Origin: an uncultured Clostridia bacterium
GTDB taxonomy: Bacteria > Bacillota > Clostridia > Oscillospirales > Oscillospiraceae
Length of the DNA: 7,373 nt
Direction of reading: 5' to 3'
Assembly (NCBI GenBank): GCA_937907715.1
Contig: CALERM010000187.1
Location: 1-7,373, forward strand
Shown: positions 1-5,524 of the stretch, piece by piece
Numbering within the stretch: position 1 is the stretch's first letter
How the letters are laid out: every line of letters begins with the position of its first letter
Notes under the pieces: model-generated
What the model was told of the DNA's origin: nothing
The model's database searches: none
The model's input: the letters and a program-made list of their open reading frames with translations, nothing else
Position numbers and translations under genes: made by a program

Positions 1-13
1 CAGTTGAAATTCC

Positions 14-58
14 GCTCGATCTATTTGCGCTTTCAATAAATGCGTGCTACAATCGAGC
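14..58. repeat. 7-bp inverted repeat bracketing the first promoter
   Basis: GCTCGAT at 14-20 is perfectly inverted as ATCGAGC at 52-58. The half-sites lie outside the predicted -35 and over the end of the -10 box, about 38 bp centre to centre. This is a reasonable geometry for a dimeric or tetrameric regulator, for example the LysR protein encoded in the same operon. A 7-bp match over this distance can also arise by chance, so the operator role is inference. Confidence 0.35.
25..53 (+). promoter_or_regulatory. Predicted sigma-A promoter of the desulfurase-lysR operon
   Basis: TTGCGC (25-30) stands exactly 17 bp before TACAAT (48-53), and TGC just upstream (45-47) makes it an extended -10. 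The -35 matches the consensus at only three of six positions, which suits an activator-dependent or weak promoter. Transcription would begin near 60, only a few bases before the ribosome site at 64-70. Confidence 0.5.
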
Positions 59-77
59 TATCTGAGGAGGGATTGCG

Positions 78-1253
78 ATGCATCCGATCTATCTCGACAA
101 CGCCAGCACAAGCTTTCCGAAGCCCGCATGCGTGCCGGACGCAGTTTACCGGTATATGACCGCCTGCGGCAGCAACGTCTCGCGCGGCGGCTACCGCTCT
201 GCCTACCGAGCGGAGGAGCTGGTCTTTGAGACGCGCGAGCGGCTTTGCGCGCTGTTTCATGGCGGGGACGCGCGCTGCGTGGTCTTTACGCCGAACATCA
301 CGACGAGCCTGAATCTGCTGCTCAAGGGCTTTCTGCGCCCGGGAGATCATGTGCTGGTGTCGTCCATGGAGCACAACGCCGTCATGCGCCCGCTGCGGCA
401 GCTGGAAGCTGCGGGCGTGATGTTTGACCGGGTTCCGTGCAATCCGGACGGGACGATGAGGCTCTCGCAGGCGGAATCGCTTGTGCGGGAAAACACGAGG
501 CTTTTTGTCTGTCTGCACGCGAGCAACGTCTGCGGGACGCTGCTGCCAATTAAAGAAATCGGCGCGTTCTGTCTTCGCCATCAGCTCCGCTTCTTTCTCG
601 ACAGCGCGCAGACCGCGGGCGTTTTCCCGATTGACATGCAGGCGTGCTACATAGACGCTGTCGCGTTTACGGGGCACAAGGGGCTGCTCGGTCCGCAGGG
701 GACGGGCGGCATCGTCCTGCGAGAAGATCTGGCGCGTGAGCTGACGCCGCTTCTCGCCGGCGGCACCGGCAGCATGAGCCACACCGAGTTCATGCCGGAA
801 TTTCTGCCCGACCGGTTCGAGCCCGGAACGATGAACCTTCCGGGACTGGCTGGGCTTCATGCCGCGCTGGGCTTTCTGATGGAAACGGGACCGGATACCA
901 TCCGCGCGCACGAGCTGGCGCTCACAGAGCGGCTTCTGGAAGGAATCCGGCCCATGCAGGCGGACGGGCGGCTTCGAATCCTTGGGCTTCCGGGGATGGA
1001 AAACCGGACGGGTGTGGTGTCGGTTCAGACGACGGCGCGCGACTGCGCAGACGCCGCGGCGGAGCTGGACGAAAAGTTTTCCATCGCCACGCGCGTGGGG
1101 CTTCACTGCGCGCCTGCCGCGCACAAAACGCTCGGCACCTTTCCGACGGGGACGATTCGCTTTTCGTTCGGCTTTTTCAACACCGAGCAGGACGCGGACC
1201 GCGCCGTTGCCGCGCTTGATGCGCTGACGAAGGAGGACGCACATGGACTTTAA
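78..1253 (+). CDS. Cysteine desulfurase / selenocysteine lyase family protein (aminotransferase class V)
   Basis: A 391-residue cytoplasmic PLP enzyme of the NifS/CsdA-like class-V aminotransferase fold. It should remove sulfur (or selenium) from cysteine (selenocysteine), leaving alanine and an enzyme-bound persulfide. Visible landmarks: N-terminal YLDNAST at 5-11; His99 in SSMEHNAV, which stacks on PLP; Asp175 and Gln178 in LDSAQTAGV; the PLP lysine Lys201 in GHKGLLGPQGTGG; and Cys344 in GLHCAPAAH, the sulfur acceptor. Length is normal for the family. The start is set by GAGGAGG at 64-70, 7 bases before ATG. The end overlaps the lysR gene by 11 bp, so the two are one operon. It resembles the Clostridia branch associated with selenium or molybdenum-hydroxylase loci rather than housekeeping IscS. 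That sub-family placement, and whether Cys or Sec is the real substrate, is inference; the fold and chemistry are well supported. Confidence 0.9.
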   Translation: MHPIYLDNASTSFPKPACVPDAVYRYMTACGSNVSRGGYRSAYRAEELVFETRERLCALFHGGDARCVVFTPNITTSLNLLLKGFLRPGDHVLVSSMEHNAVMRPLRQLEAAGVMFDRVPCNPDGTMRLSQAESLVRENTRLFVCLHASNVCGTLLPIKEIGAFCLRHQLRFFLDSAQTAGVFPIDMQACYIDAVAFTGHKGLLGPQGTGGIVLREDLARELTPLLAGGTGSMSHTEFMPEFLPDRFEPGTMNLPGLAGLHAALGFLMETGPDTIRAHELALTERLLEGIRPMQADGRLRILGLPGMENRTGVVSVQTTARDCADAAAELDEKFSIATRVGLHCAPAAHKTLGTFPTGTIRFSFGFFNTEQDADRAVAALDALTKEDAHGL

Positions 1254-2145
1254 GCAGCTTCGTTCCTTTGTTGCGGTCGCGGACTGCGGCAGCTTCACGC
1301 AGGCAGCCGCCCGGCTCTATACCTCCCAGCCCACCGTCAGCGCCCATATCCGCCAATTGGAGGAGGAACTGCATGAGACGCTCTTTCTGCGCACCACAAA
1401 GAGTCTTGCCATCACCGCGCGTGGGCGGGAGCTGTATGACTATGCGGTGCATGTGCTGGATTTGCAGGACCAGCTGCTCGACGCCTGGGCGCAGGACGAG
1501 CATACCATCCGCCTCGGCGCGTCGACGATTCCGTCAGCGTATATCCTGCCAGAGGTTCTGCCGCCGTTCTGCGCGCAGCACCCGGACGCGGCGTTTTCCG
1601 TTTTGCAGTCGGACAGCGCGGGCGTTTTGCAGCAGCTGCGCGCGGGGCGCTTTGAGCTGGGTTTCGTGGGCGCGCAGGAGCAGTCGCCGGAGCTGGTGTT
1701 CCTGCCCTTTTTCCGCGACCGGATGGTGCTGATCACGCCAAACACGCCGCACTTTGCAAAGCTTCTGCACGCCGGCACGCCGGTCAGAAGCCTTTTGGAG
1801 CGAGAGCCGCTGCTTTTGCGGGAGGCGGGGAGCGGCAGCCAGAAGTGCGCCGACGCATTTTTGGAGGAAGAGGGTCTAAACCAGCGCACGCTGCATGTGG
1901 CAGCGCGGCTGGAGGACCAGCAGAGCATCAAAAATCTCGTTGCCGCCGGGCTCGGCGTTTCGATCATCTCCGGCAAGGCGGCGCAGGACGACTGCGCGTC
2001 CGGCAGGCTGCTGTCAATCCCGCTTCCGGCGAACTGCGCGGGGCGGAGCTTATATCTCGTCTGGCGCAAAAACGGCGCGCTGCGGCAGCAGACGCTGGGG
2101 TTCATCGAATTTGTCCGGAGCTTCTATGCAGAGAATCAGAAATAA
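1243..2145 (+). CDS. LysR-type transcriptional regulator, resembling the selenium-metabolism-associated group
   Basis: A 300-residue LysR regulator of typical length. Residues 1-62 form the winged HTH: MDFKQLRSFVAVADCGSF, then AAARLYTSQPTVSAHIRQLE as the recognition region, then FLRTTKSLAITARGREL as the wing. Residues from about 90 to 295 form the periplasmic-binding-protein-like effector domain, with the expected RLGAST opening near 86 and a GLGVSIIS segment in the second half. The N-terminus with MDFKQL, SQPTVSAHI and RTTKS is very like the LysR proteins annotated as selenium-metabolism associated in Clostridia; this is from memory of the family and was not searched. AGGAGG at 1231-1236 is 6 bases before the ATG and lies inside the end of the upstream gene, so expression is coupled to the desulfurase. 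The inducer is unknown. Several Cys residues (15, and others in the effector half) could suit thiol or persulfide sensing, which is speculative. Confidence 0.9.
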   Translation: MDFKQLRSFVAVADCGSFTQAAARLYTSQPTVSAHIRQLEEELHETLFLRTTKSLAITARGRELYDYAVHVLDLQDQLLDAWAQDEHTIRLGASTIPSAYILPEVLPPFCAQHPDAAFSVLQSDSAGVLQQLRAGRFELGFVGAQEQSPELVFLPFFRDRMVLITPNTPHFAKLLHAGTPVRSLLEREPLLLREAGSGSQKCADAFLEEEGLNQRTLHVAARLEDQQSIKNLVAAGLGVSIISGKAAQDDCASGRLLSIPLPANCAGRSLYLVWRKNGALRQQTLGFIEFVRSFYAENQK

Positions 2146-2158
2146 AAACAGAACGGCA

Positions 2159-2187
2159 AAGCCCGCAGGAGAGAATCCTGCGGGCTT
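2159..2187. terminator. Shared hairpin terminator between convergent genes
   Basis: AAGCCCGCAGGA (2159-2170) pairs perfectly with TCCTGCGGGCTT (2176-2187) around a five-base loop, GAGAA. On the plus strand the T-run after it is poor. On the minus strand it is followed by TTTGCCGTTCTGTTTTT, also imperfect but U-rich. It sits in the 64-bp gap between the lysR stop (2145) and the C69 peptidase stop (2210), as expected for a bidirectional terminator. Confidence 0.8.
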
Positions 2188-2209
2188 CTGATTTATGGTT
2201 GGGTGGGGG

Positions 2210-4252
2210 TTATGCAGCGATTGCATCGATCAGGGCGTCGAGCTGCGCCCTGGTGCAGGCGCTGTCCGGCTGGAAGCTGCTGCCCGCGACGGCGCCGGTC
2301 TGCTTCGCCCAGAGCGAGGGCTGCGCATAGTAGCTGGCGGCATCTGCATCCGTGAAGCTTTCACCGGAGACGCTCGGAGAACCGGCGGCGCGGTAGGCGA
2401 TCGCGGCAGCCTGCGCGCGGGTGCAGACCGCGTCCGGGGCAAAGCTGCTGCCGGTTACGCCGCAGACGATGCCGGCTTCTGCTGCCCACAGGACGGCGTC
2501 ATAGTAGTAAGCGCTTTCCGAAACATCCGCAAACGGACACTCGGAGGTCTTCGCCTTCGGAGAGCCGCTGCGCAGCCAGAGGATGTAAACCGCGTCGGCG
2601 CGCGTGAGCGTCTGCGTACCTTGCAGATAGGCAATCAGTTCCTGCGCGGTCTGCTGCGCCTTCTTTGCCATTGCCTTGCCGTTCTCGGTGGCAAGCTTGC
2701 GGGCATTCGAAGACGATTGCAGCGTCTGCATGGAAACGAAATCACCGTAGAATTCCTGCTGTAAGTCGTTCAGCTTCGCCTTGACATACTGCCGGTCCGC
2801 GTCCGAGACAAGCTTCGAGCCGTCGGCAGCTACAAAGTAGCGCACGTAGTCGTTGAGAATTTCAAAGCTCCAGTAGTAGGAGCTCTCCCAGCCCTCGGGC
2901 AGAATCCGGTAGCCGTCGGTCGTGGTGATTTCGCCGGTTTCGCGGTTGTAAGAGCGCTTGGAATATGGGTAGAACAGACCGCTGACCGGCTGCCCGGTGG
3001 TAAACTGCACGGTAGGCGTGCCTGCCTGATAGCCCTCATACATGGAGTCAATCAGCATCGGGTAATACGGCACAAAGACGTTGCATGCCAGATCGCCGAC
3101 CGCGACCCAGCCGACCGTTGCGTACTCGGCAGGGCGGTCCTTGAACATCTGGAAGATTTCAATCTCCTGATTGCCGGATTTTGCGATGGTGCTGAGCTTG
3201 TAGTAGTTGAGAATATCGTCGACATCCAGCGTGCGGTCGGCGGAAATGTTCGTATAGAGCGGGACAATTGCGCCGGTCTCGTCGAGATTGGAGATCGTAA
3301 AGCGGCTGTTGTCGGCGACCAAAGCATCTGCGTCATAGCTGTAGGCGCTGTTGAGGTAGTTGAGACCTTCGACCAGGCGCTTGTCGGCGGAGTCGAGCCT
3401 TCCGGCGTAGCTGGCGCGGTAGTCAATGACGTTGTCAGCTTCGCTGCCCTGGAACGTTCCGGCTGCCTTTGCCGTCTCGATGAGCTTTGCAGAGGCAATC
3501 ACGTTTTCGGTATCGTCCAGATCGACGCTTCCGATGACCGCCATGTTGGGCTCCAGGAACAGCAGATCATCGTTCAGCCGGATTGCCACATACTGCGTAC
3601 CGGAGCAGTTTTCAATGTACCAGCTCTCGTTCTGATCGGTGATGAAAAGCCCCGCGCCGTCGGCGCAGCCGTAGGTGTCGTAGATGCTCAGAAGCAGCTT
3701 GAGCGCCTCTTTTGCCGACGCCGCCTCGCTGAGCAGGACCGTTGGAATGTCGCCCTCTTCGATGCCTGCGGTTTTGCTGTTCTCTGCCGCCCAGCCGGCG
3801 TCGCGGTAGGGGTCGACGGACAGAACGGCGTCGTTTCCGGAGATCGTTTCCGTGGCGGAGACGGACACGCCCTTTTCATTCGTGCCGAACTCGGTATAGG
3901 AGGCATGCTGCGCGTTTTTCTCGCCGCACTCGGGGCAGACGCCGTCGTAGACGTTGTCGTTTTTGAAGTACGTGAAGCGATAGCTCGGGTGCGAAAGTTC
4001 ATAGATAAACGGTCCGTATTCCGGGCAGCCGCGGTAGGTGCCGCTGTAAGCGCCGGGTTCGCTGACGAACCAGAGCTTGTTCATGTCCGAGCCGTAGTCC
4101 TCGCTGCGGGCGATAAAGCGCGTGTTTTCCTGTGTGAGATTTGCGCCCGCGTAGATCGTGGTGCAGGCAGAGGCTGTGGTAAGCGCGGAGGCGATCACGC
4201 CCGCGGCGCAAAGCGCACCGGCAAGCACCCGCTTCATGGTGAAATACTTCAT
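2210..4252 (-). CDS. Secreted family C69 (PepD-like) peptidase with C-terminal SLH repeats
   Basis: A 680-residue exported protein. The start at 4252 is chosen because AAGGAGG lies just upstream and a proper signal peptide follows (MKYFTMKRV, then hydrophobic 9-24, then TTASA); an upstream ATG at 4294 would add 14 polar residues and has no such site. Cleavage after Ala29 exposes Cys30 in ACTTIYAGANLT, the N-terminal nucleophile of C69 dipeptidases (Ntn-hydrolase fold). RFIARSEDYG follows as in the family. The catalytic part runs to about residue 500. A helical, Lys/Gln-rich stretch (about 515-548) leads to SLH sequence: a partial repeat ending TRADAVYILWLRSGSP (550-565), then two fuller repeats (about 572-626 and 632-680), each with an FxD-type start and a TRAQ motif. 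The enzyme should cleave dipeptides or short peptides outside the membrane, anchored to wall polymer. The gene stands alone between two terminators. The true substrate is unknown; amide or acyl cleavage other than of dipeptides is possible in this fold. Confidence 0.88.
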   Translation of the reverse strand: MKYFTMKRVLAGALCAAGVIASALTTASACTTIYAGANLTQENTRFIARSEDYGSDMNKLWFVSEPGAYSGTYRGCPEYGPFIYELSHPSYRFTYFKNDNVYDGVCPECGEKNAQHASYTEFGTNEKGVSVSATETISGNDAVLSVDPYRDAGWAAENSKTAGIEEGDIPTVLLSEAASAKEALKLLLSIYDTYGCADGAGLFITDQNESWYIENCSGTQYVAIRLNDDLLFLEPNMAVIGSVDLDDTENVIASAKLIETAKAAGTFQGSEADNVIDYRASYAGRLDSADKRLVEGLNYLNSAYSYDADALVADNSRFTISNLDETGAIVPLYTNISADRTLDVDDILNYYKLSTIAKSGNQEIEIFQMFKDRPAEYATVGWVAVGDLACNVFVPYYPMLIDSMYEGYQAGTPTVQFTTGQPVSGLFYPYSKRSYNRETGEITTTDGYRILPEGWESSYYWSFEILNDYVRYFVAADGSKLVSDADRQYVKAKLNDLQQEFYGDFVSMQTLQSSSNARKLATENGKAMAKKAQQTAQELIAYLQGTQTLTRADAVYILWLRSGSPKAKTSECPFADVSESAYYYDAVLWAAEAGIVCGVTGSSFAPDAVCTRAQAAAIAYRAAGSPSVSGESFTDADAASYYAQPSLWAKQTGAVAGSSFQPDSACTRAQLDALIDAIAA

Positions 4253-4296
4253 AGCTTCCTCCTTTTCTTCTCGATGGGCAGCTTGTACCGCCAAAA

Positions 4297-4340
4297 TCTA
4301 ATGCGCTAATGAACTGATACGCTAATTATTTAGCTAATTA
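4297..4340. repeat. Repeated GCTAAT boxes upstream of the C69 peptidase gene
   Basis: On the plus strand GCTAAT occurs at 4305-4310, 4321-4326 and 4333-4338, with the variant TCTAAT at 4297-4302. The last two extend to identical GCTAATTA units exactly 12 bp apart, and TTAGCTAA (4330-4337) is itself palindromic. The boxes lie just downstream of the predicted -10 of the minus-strand gene, over its start site and 5' leader, where a repressor would act. TTAGCTAA-like palindromes are common in MarR-family operators, but no such regulator is visible here, so the binding protein is a guess. Confidence 0.45.
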
Positions 4341-4341
4341 A

Positions 4342-4370
4342 ATTATAGCGTGATTTGCGGAAAAAGGAAG
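4342..4370 (-). promoter_or_regulatory. Predicted promoter of the C69 peptidase gene
   Basis: ATTATA at 4342-4347 reads TATAAT on the minus strand, in an AT-rich island unusual for this window. Seventeen bases upstream lies CTTCCT (4365-4370), a poor -35, so the promoter probably depends on its perfect -10 or on an activator. The 5' leader would be roughly 80-85 nt and would contain the GCTAAT boxes. Confidence 0.45.
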
Positions 4371-4384
4371 CCCGCAATTCCGAC

Positions 4385-4418
4385 AAAAAAAGACGAAGGC
4401 GCATCGTGCGTCTTCGTC
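4385..4418 (-). terminator. Intrinsic terminator of the ymdB-type gene
   Basis: Read on the minus strand, GACGAAG and CTTCGTC (4412-4418 and 4392-4398) close a stem with an inner TGCG/CGCA helix, one mismatch and a three-base loop, followed at once by seven T (4385-4391). It lies 20 bp past the stop at 4439 and separates this gene from the downstream C69 gene on the same strand. Confidence 0.85.
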
Positions 4419-4438
4419 AATTTCTCCAAATGTCCGCG

Positions 4439-5212
4439 CTAATCCACCATCACGCGCTCGACGCCTGCGCAGCGCCGGGTTTTGCTGTCGATCGTAAAGA
4501 CTGCGCCGCAGAGCCTGCACGGACCGCTTGCCGGTTCGTAGCGGGATTTCAGCTCGCCCCGGAACAACGCGATGGATTGTTCCGCCTTCACCCCCAGAAC
4601 GGAAATTGCAGGACCCGTCATGCCGAGGTCGGTCTGATAGCCCGTGCCGTTCGGCAGAACCTGCTCGTCCGCAGTGGGGACATGCGTGTGCGTGCCCCAG
4701 AGGGCGGAGATTTTTCCGTCCAGATAGTAGCCCATCGCCAGCTTTTCGCTGGTCGCTTCGGCGTGGAAGTCGATCAGCACGGGAATGTCTCCGATGTCAC
4801 ACAGAATTTTGTCGATCACGTGAAACGGATTGTCGGGACCGAAGTCCATGGAGCATCTGCCGATCAGATTGACGACTGCGACCGGTCCTGCCTTCGTCTC
4901 AAAAACGCCCCAGCCGCGACCGGGCAGACTCGGCAGGAAGTTTGCCGGACGGAGAATGTAGCCGCACTCGTCCAGATACGGACCAATCTCCCGCCGGTTC
5001 CAGGTGTGGTTTCCGAGCGTGATCACGTCCGCACCCGCGTCAAAGATTGCGTCTGCCTGCTGCGGCGTGATGCCGACAACATTGGCGTTTTCCCCGTTGA
5101 CCACGCAGAAATCGGCGCCGTAGAGCAGCCTGATGCCGCGCAGCTTCTGCTGCAGAAACCGAAGACCCGGCGCGCCTACTACATCGCCCACCGCCAACAC
5201 ACGAAACTCCAT
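4439..5212 (-). CDS. ymdB: YmdB-type metallophosphoesterase (TIGR00282 family)
   Basis: A 257-residue cytoplasmic dimetal phosphoesterase, close to the about 264 residues of Bacillus subtilis YmdB, which hydrolyses 2',3'-cyclic nucleotides and affects biofilm and motility decisions. The metal and catalytic residues appear in order: Asp10 in VGDVVGAPG, Glu41/Asn42 in VNGENAN, Asn68/His69 in TLGNHTWN, His150 in DFHAEATSEK, and His175/His177 in GTHTHVPTAD. The complete set argues for an active enzyme. ATG at 5212 is the family-typical start (MEFRVLAVGDVVG). The ribosome site is only moderate (AAAGGTGG, about 10 bases upstream). It is monocistronic, with its own promoter at 5247-5275 and terminator at 4385-4418; the usual neighbours of ymdB (rny, recA region) are absent here. 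The family call is firm; the physiological substrate is inferred from B. subtilis. Confidence 0.93.
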   Translation of the reverse strand: MEFRVLAVGDVVGAPGLRFLQQKLRGIRLLYGADFCVVNGENANVVGITPQQADAIFDAGADVITLGNHTWNRREIGPYLDECGYILRPANFLPSLPGRGWGVFETKAGPVAVVNLIGRCSMDFGPDNPFHVIDKILCDIGDIPVLIDFHAEATSEKLAMGYYLDGKISALWGTHTHVPTADEQVLPNGTGYQTDLGMTGPAISVLGVKAEQSIALFRGELKSRYEPASGPCRLCGAVFTIDSKTRRCAGVERVMVD

Positions 5213-5235
5213 AACTTACGCGCCACCTTTGAAAT

Positions 5236-5274
5236 GATTTGCCTGTATTATACCATTCCAAAAACGATTTGCCT
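5236..5274 (+). repeat. Direct 9-bp repeat GATTTGCCT in the divergent promoter region
   Basis: GATTTGCCT occurs at 5236-5244 and again at 5266-5274, exactly 30 bp apart (about three helical turns, same face). One copy lies just downstream of the minus-strand -10 box. The other covers the region between the two promoters, at the minus-strand -35 position. The spacing fits a regulator acting on both ymdB and the plus-strand transcript, but no protein can be named. Confidence 0.4.
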
Positions 5275-5275
5275 A
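5247..5275 (-). promoter_or_regulatory. Predicted extended -10 promoter of ymdB
   Basis: On the minus strand TGG precedes a perfect TATAAT (plus-strand ATTATA at 5247-5252). The -35 position (5270-5275) reads TAGGCA, which matches poorly, as is usual for extended -10 promoters. Transcription would start near 5240, leaving a leader of about 28 nt. Confidence 0.55.
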
Positions 5276-5284
5276 TGGTATACT
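5256..5284 (+). promoter_or_regulatory. Predicted extended -10 promoter reading toward the sigma gene
   Basis: TATACT at 5279-5284 is preceded by TGG (5276-5278), the same extended -10 form as the opposing ymdB promoter, and TTCCAA (5256-5261) stands 17 bp upstream as a weak -35. If used, transcription from about 5291 would give a leader of about 230 nt before the sigma start codon. Confidence 0.45.
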
Positions 5285-5327
5285 GAAAAAAAGAAAGACC
5301 GTGCAACCGGGCGGAAATTTTCTCGTC

Positions 5328-5353
5328 TGGAACAGTAGACAGACCAGGCTGTC
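5328..5353 (+). promoter_or_regulatory. Candidate ECF-sigma promoter (autoregulatory)
   Basis: TGGAAC at 5328-5333 is followed, after 16 bases, by TGTC at 5350-5353. This matches the general ECF promoter pattern: an AAC-ending -35, a 16-17 bp spacer, and a -10 with a GTC or GTA core. It lies upstream of an ECF sigma gene, and such genes commonly activate themselves. The motif is short and the assignment is inference; transcription would start near 5360. Confidence 0.35.
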
Positions 5354-5359
5354 GAAAAA

Positions 5360-5386
5360 CCTTTCGAATCAACAACTTCGGAAAGG
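5360..5386 (+). other. Leader hairpin 1 upstream of the sigma gene
   Basis: CCTTTCGAA (5360-5368) pairs with TTCGGAAAGG (5377-5386) as nine pairs with one bulged G and an eight-base loop. No T-run follows, so it is not an intrinsic terminator. A smaller hairpin, GACAG/CTGTC, precedes it at 5338-5353. The role is unknown. Confidence 0.4.
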
Positions 5387-5394
5387 AAGATAGT

Positions 5395-5425
5395 GTGAAA
5401 GAAACCCATCAGGGGTGTCTTTCGC
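5395..5425 (+). other. Leader hairpin 2 upstream of the sigma gene
   Basis: GTGAAAGA (5395-5402) pairs with TCTTTCGC (5418-5425) with one G-U. After one mismatch, an inner ACCC/GGGT helix continues around a five-base loop. It is followed by GTTTAATC, too poor in T for a terminator. No known riboswitch class was recognised. Confidence 0.4.
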
Positions 5426-5436
5426 GTTTAATCAAC

Positions 5437-5471
5437 CACTTTTTCAAACTTTTTCAAAGTTTGAAAAAGTG
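5437..5471. repeat. AT-rich palindrome with internal tandem repeat
   Basis: CACTTTTTCAAAC (5437-5449) is perfectly inverted as GTTTGAAAAAGTG (5459-5471). The left arm plus loop is also a tandem duplication of CTTTTTCAAA (5439-5448 and 5449-5458), so the right arm could pair with either copy. It is much more AT-rich than the surrounding DNA. No T-run follows on either strand. It looks like part of a dispersed palindromic repeat or a structured leader. Confidence 0.6.
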
Positions 5472-5473
5472 CG

Positions 5474-5506
5474 CAGCGTGTCAAAAAAGTCTTTTTGGAC
5501 ACGCTG
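5474..5506. repeat. Second palindrome directly before the sigma ribosome site
   Basis: CAGCGTGTC (5474-5482) pairs with GACACGCTG (5498-5506). After one mismatch, A5/T5 pairing (5484-5488 with 5492-5496) closes on a GTC loop. It begins two bases after the preceding palindrome and ends six bases before the sigma ribosome site (5513-5519), leaving that site open. The two neighbouring palindromes form a compact 70-bp unit. Confidence 0.55.
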
Positions 5507-5524
5507 AGACAGAAGGAGGGCGCT

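Noticed and set aside
33..1298. 421-codon open frame on the minus strand opposite the desulfurase gene
   Set aside because: Arg/His-rich composition with no domain logic. It is a by-product of GC-rich codon use in the well-supported plus-strand gene.
2195..2764. 189-codon plus-strand open frame opposite the SLH region of the C69 gene
   Set aside because: Low-complexity Arg/Gly/Ala sequence antisense to a gene with clear signal peptide, catalytic domain and SLH repeats.
4253..4294. Upstream ATG extending the C69 protein by 14 residues
   Set aside because: The extension is polar (AAHREEKEEA), would displace the signal peptide, and covers the AAGGAGG site that serves the start at 4252.
4355..5338. 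327-codon plus-strand open frame opposite ymdB
   Set aside because: It runs through a terminator and two promoters, has no ribosome site or recognisable domain, and the opposite strand encodes an intact YmdB.
5285..5430. Known riboswitch in the sigma leader
   Set aside because: I looked for conserved cores such as GEMM and found no recognisable match; only simple stem-loops are visible.
5437..5506. The two palindromes as intrinsic terminators or attenuators
   Set aside because: Neither is followed by a T-run on either strand, and the sigma ribosome site is left unpaired.
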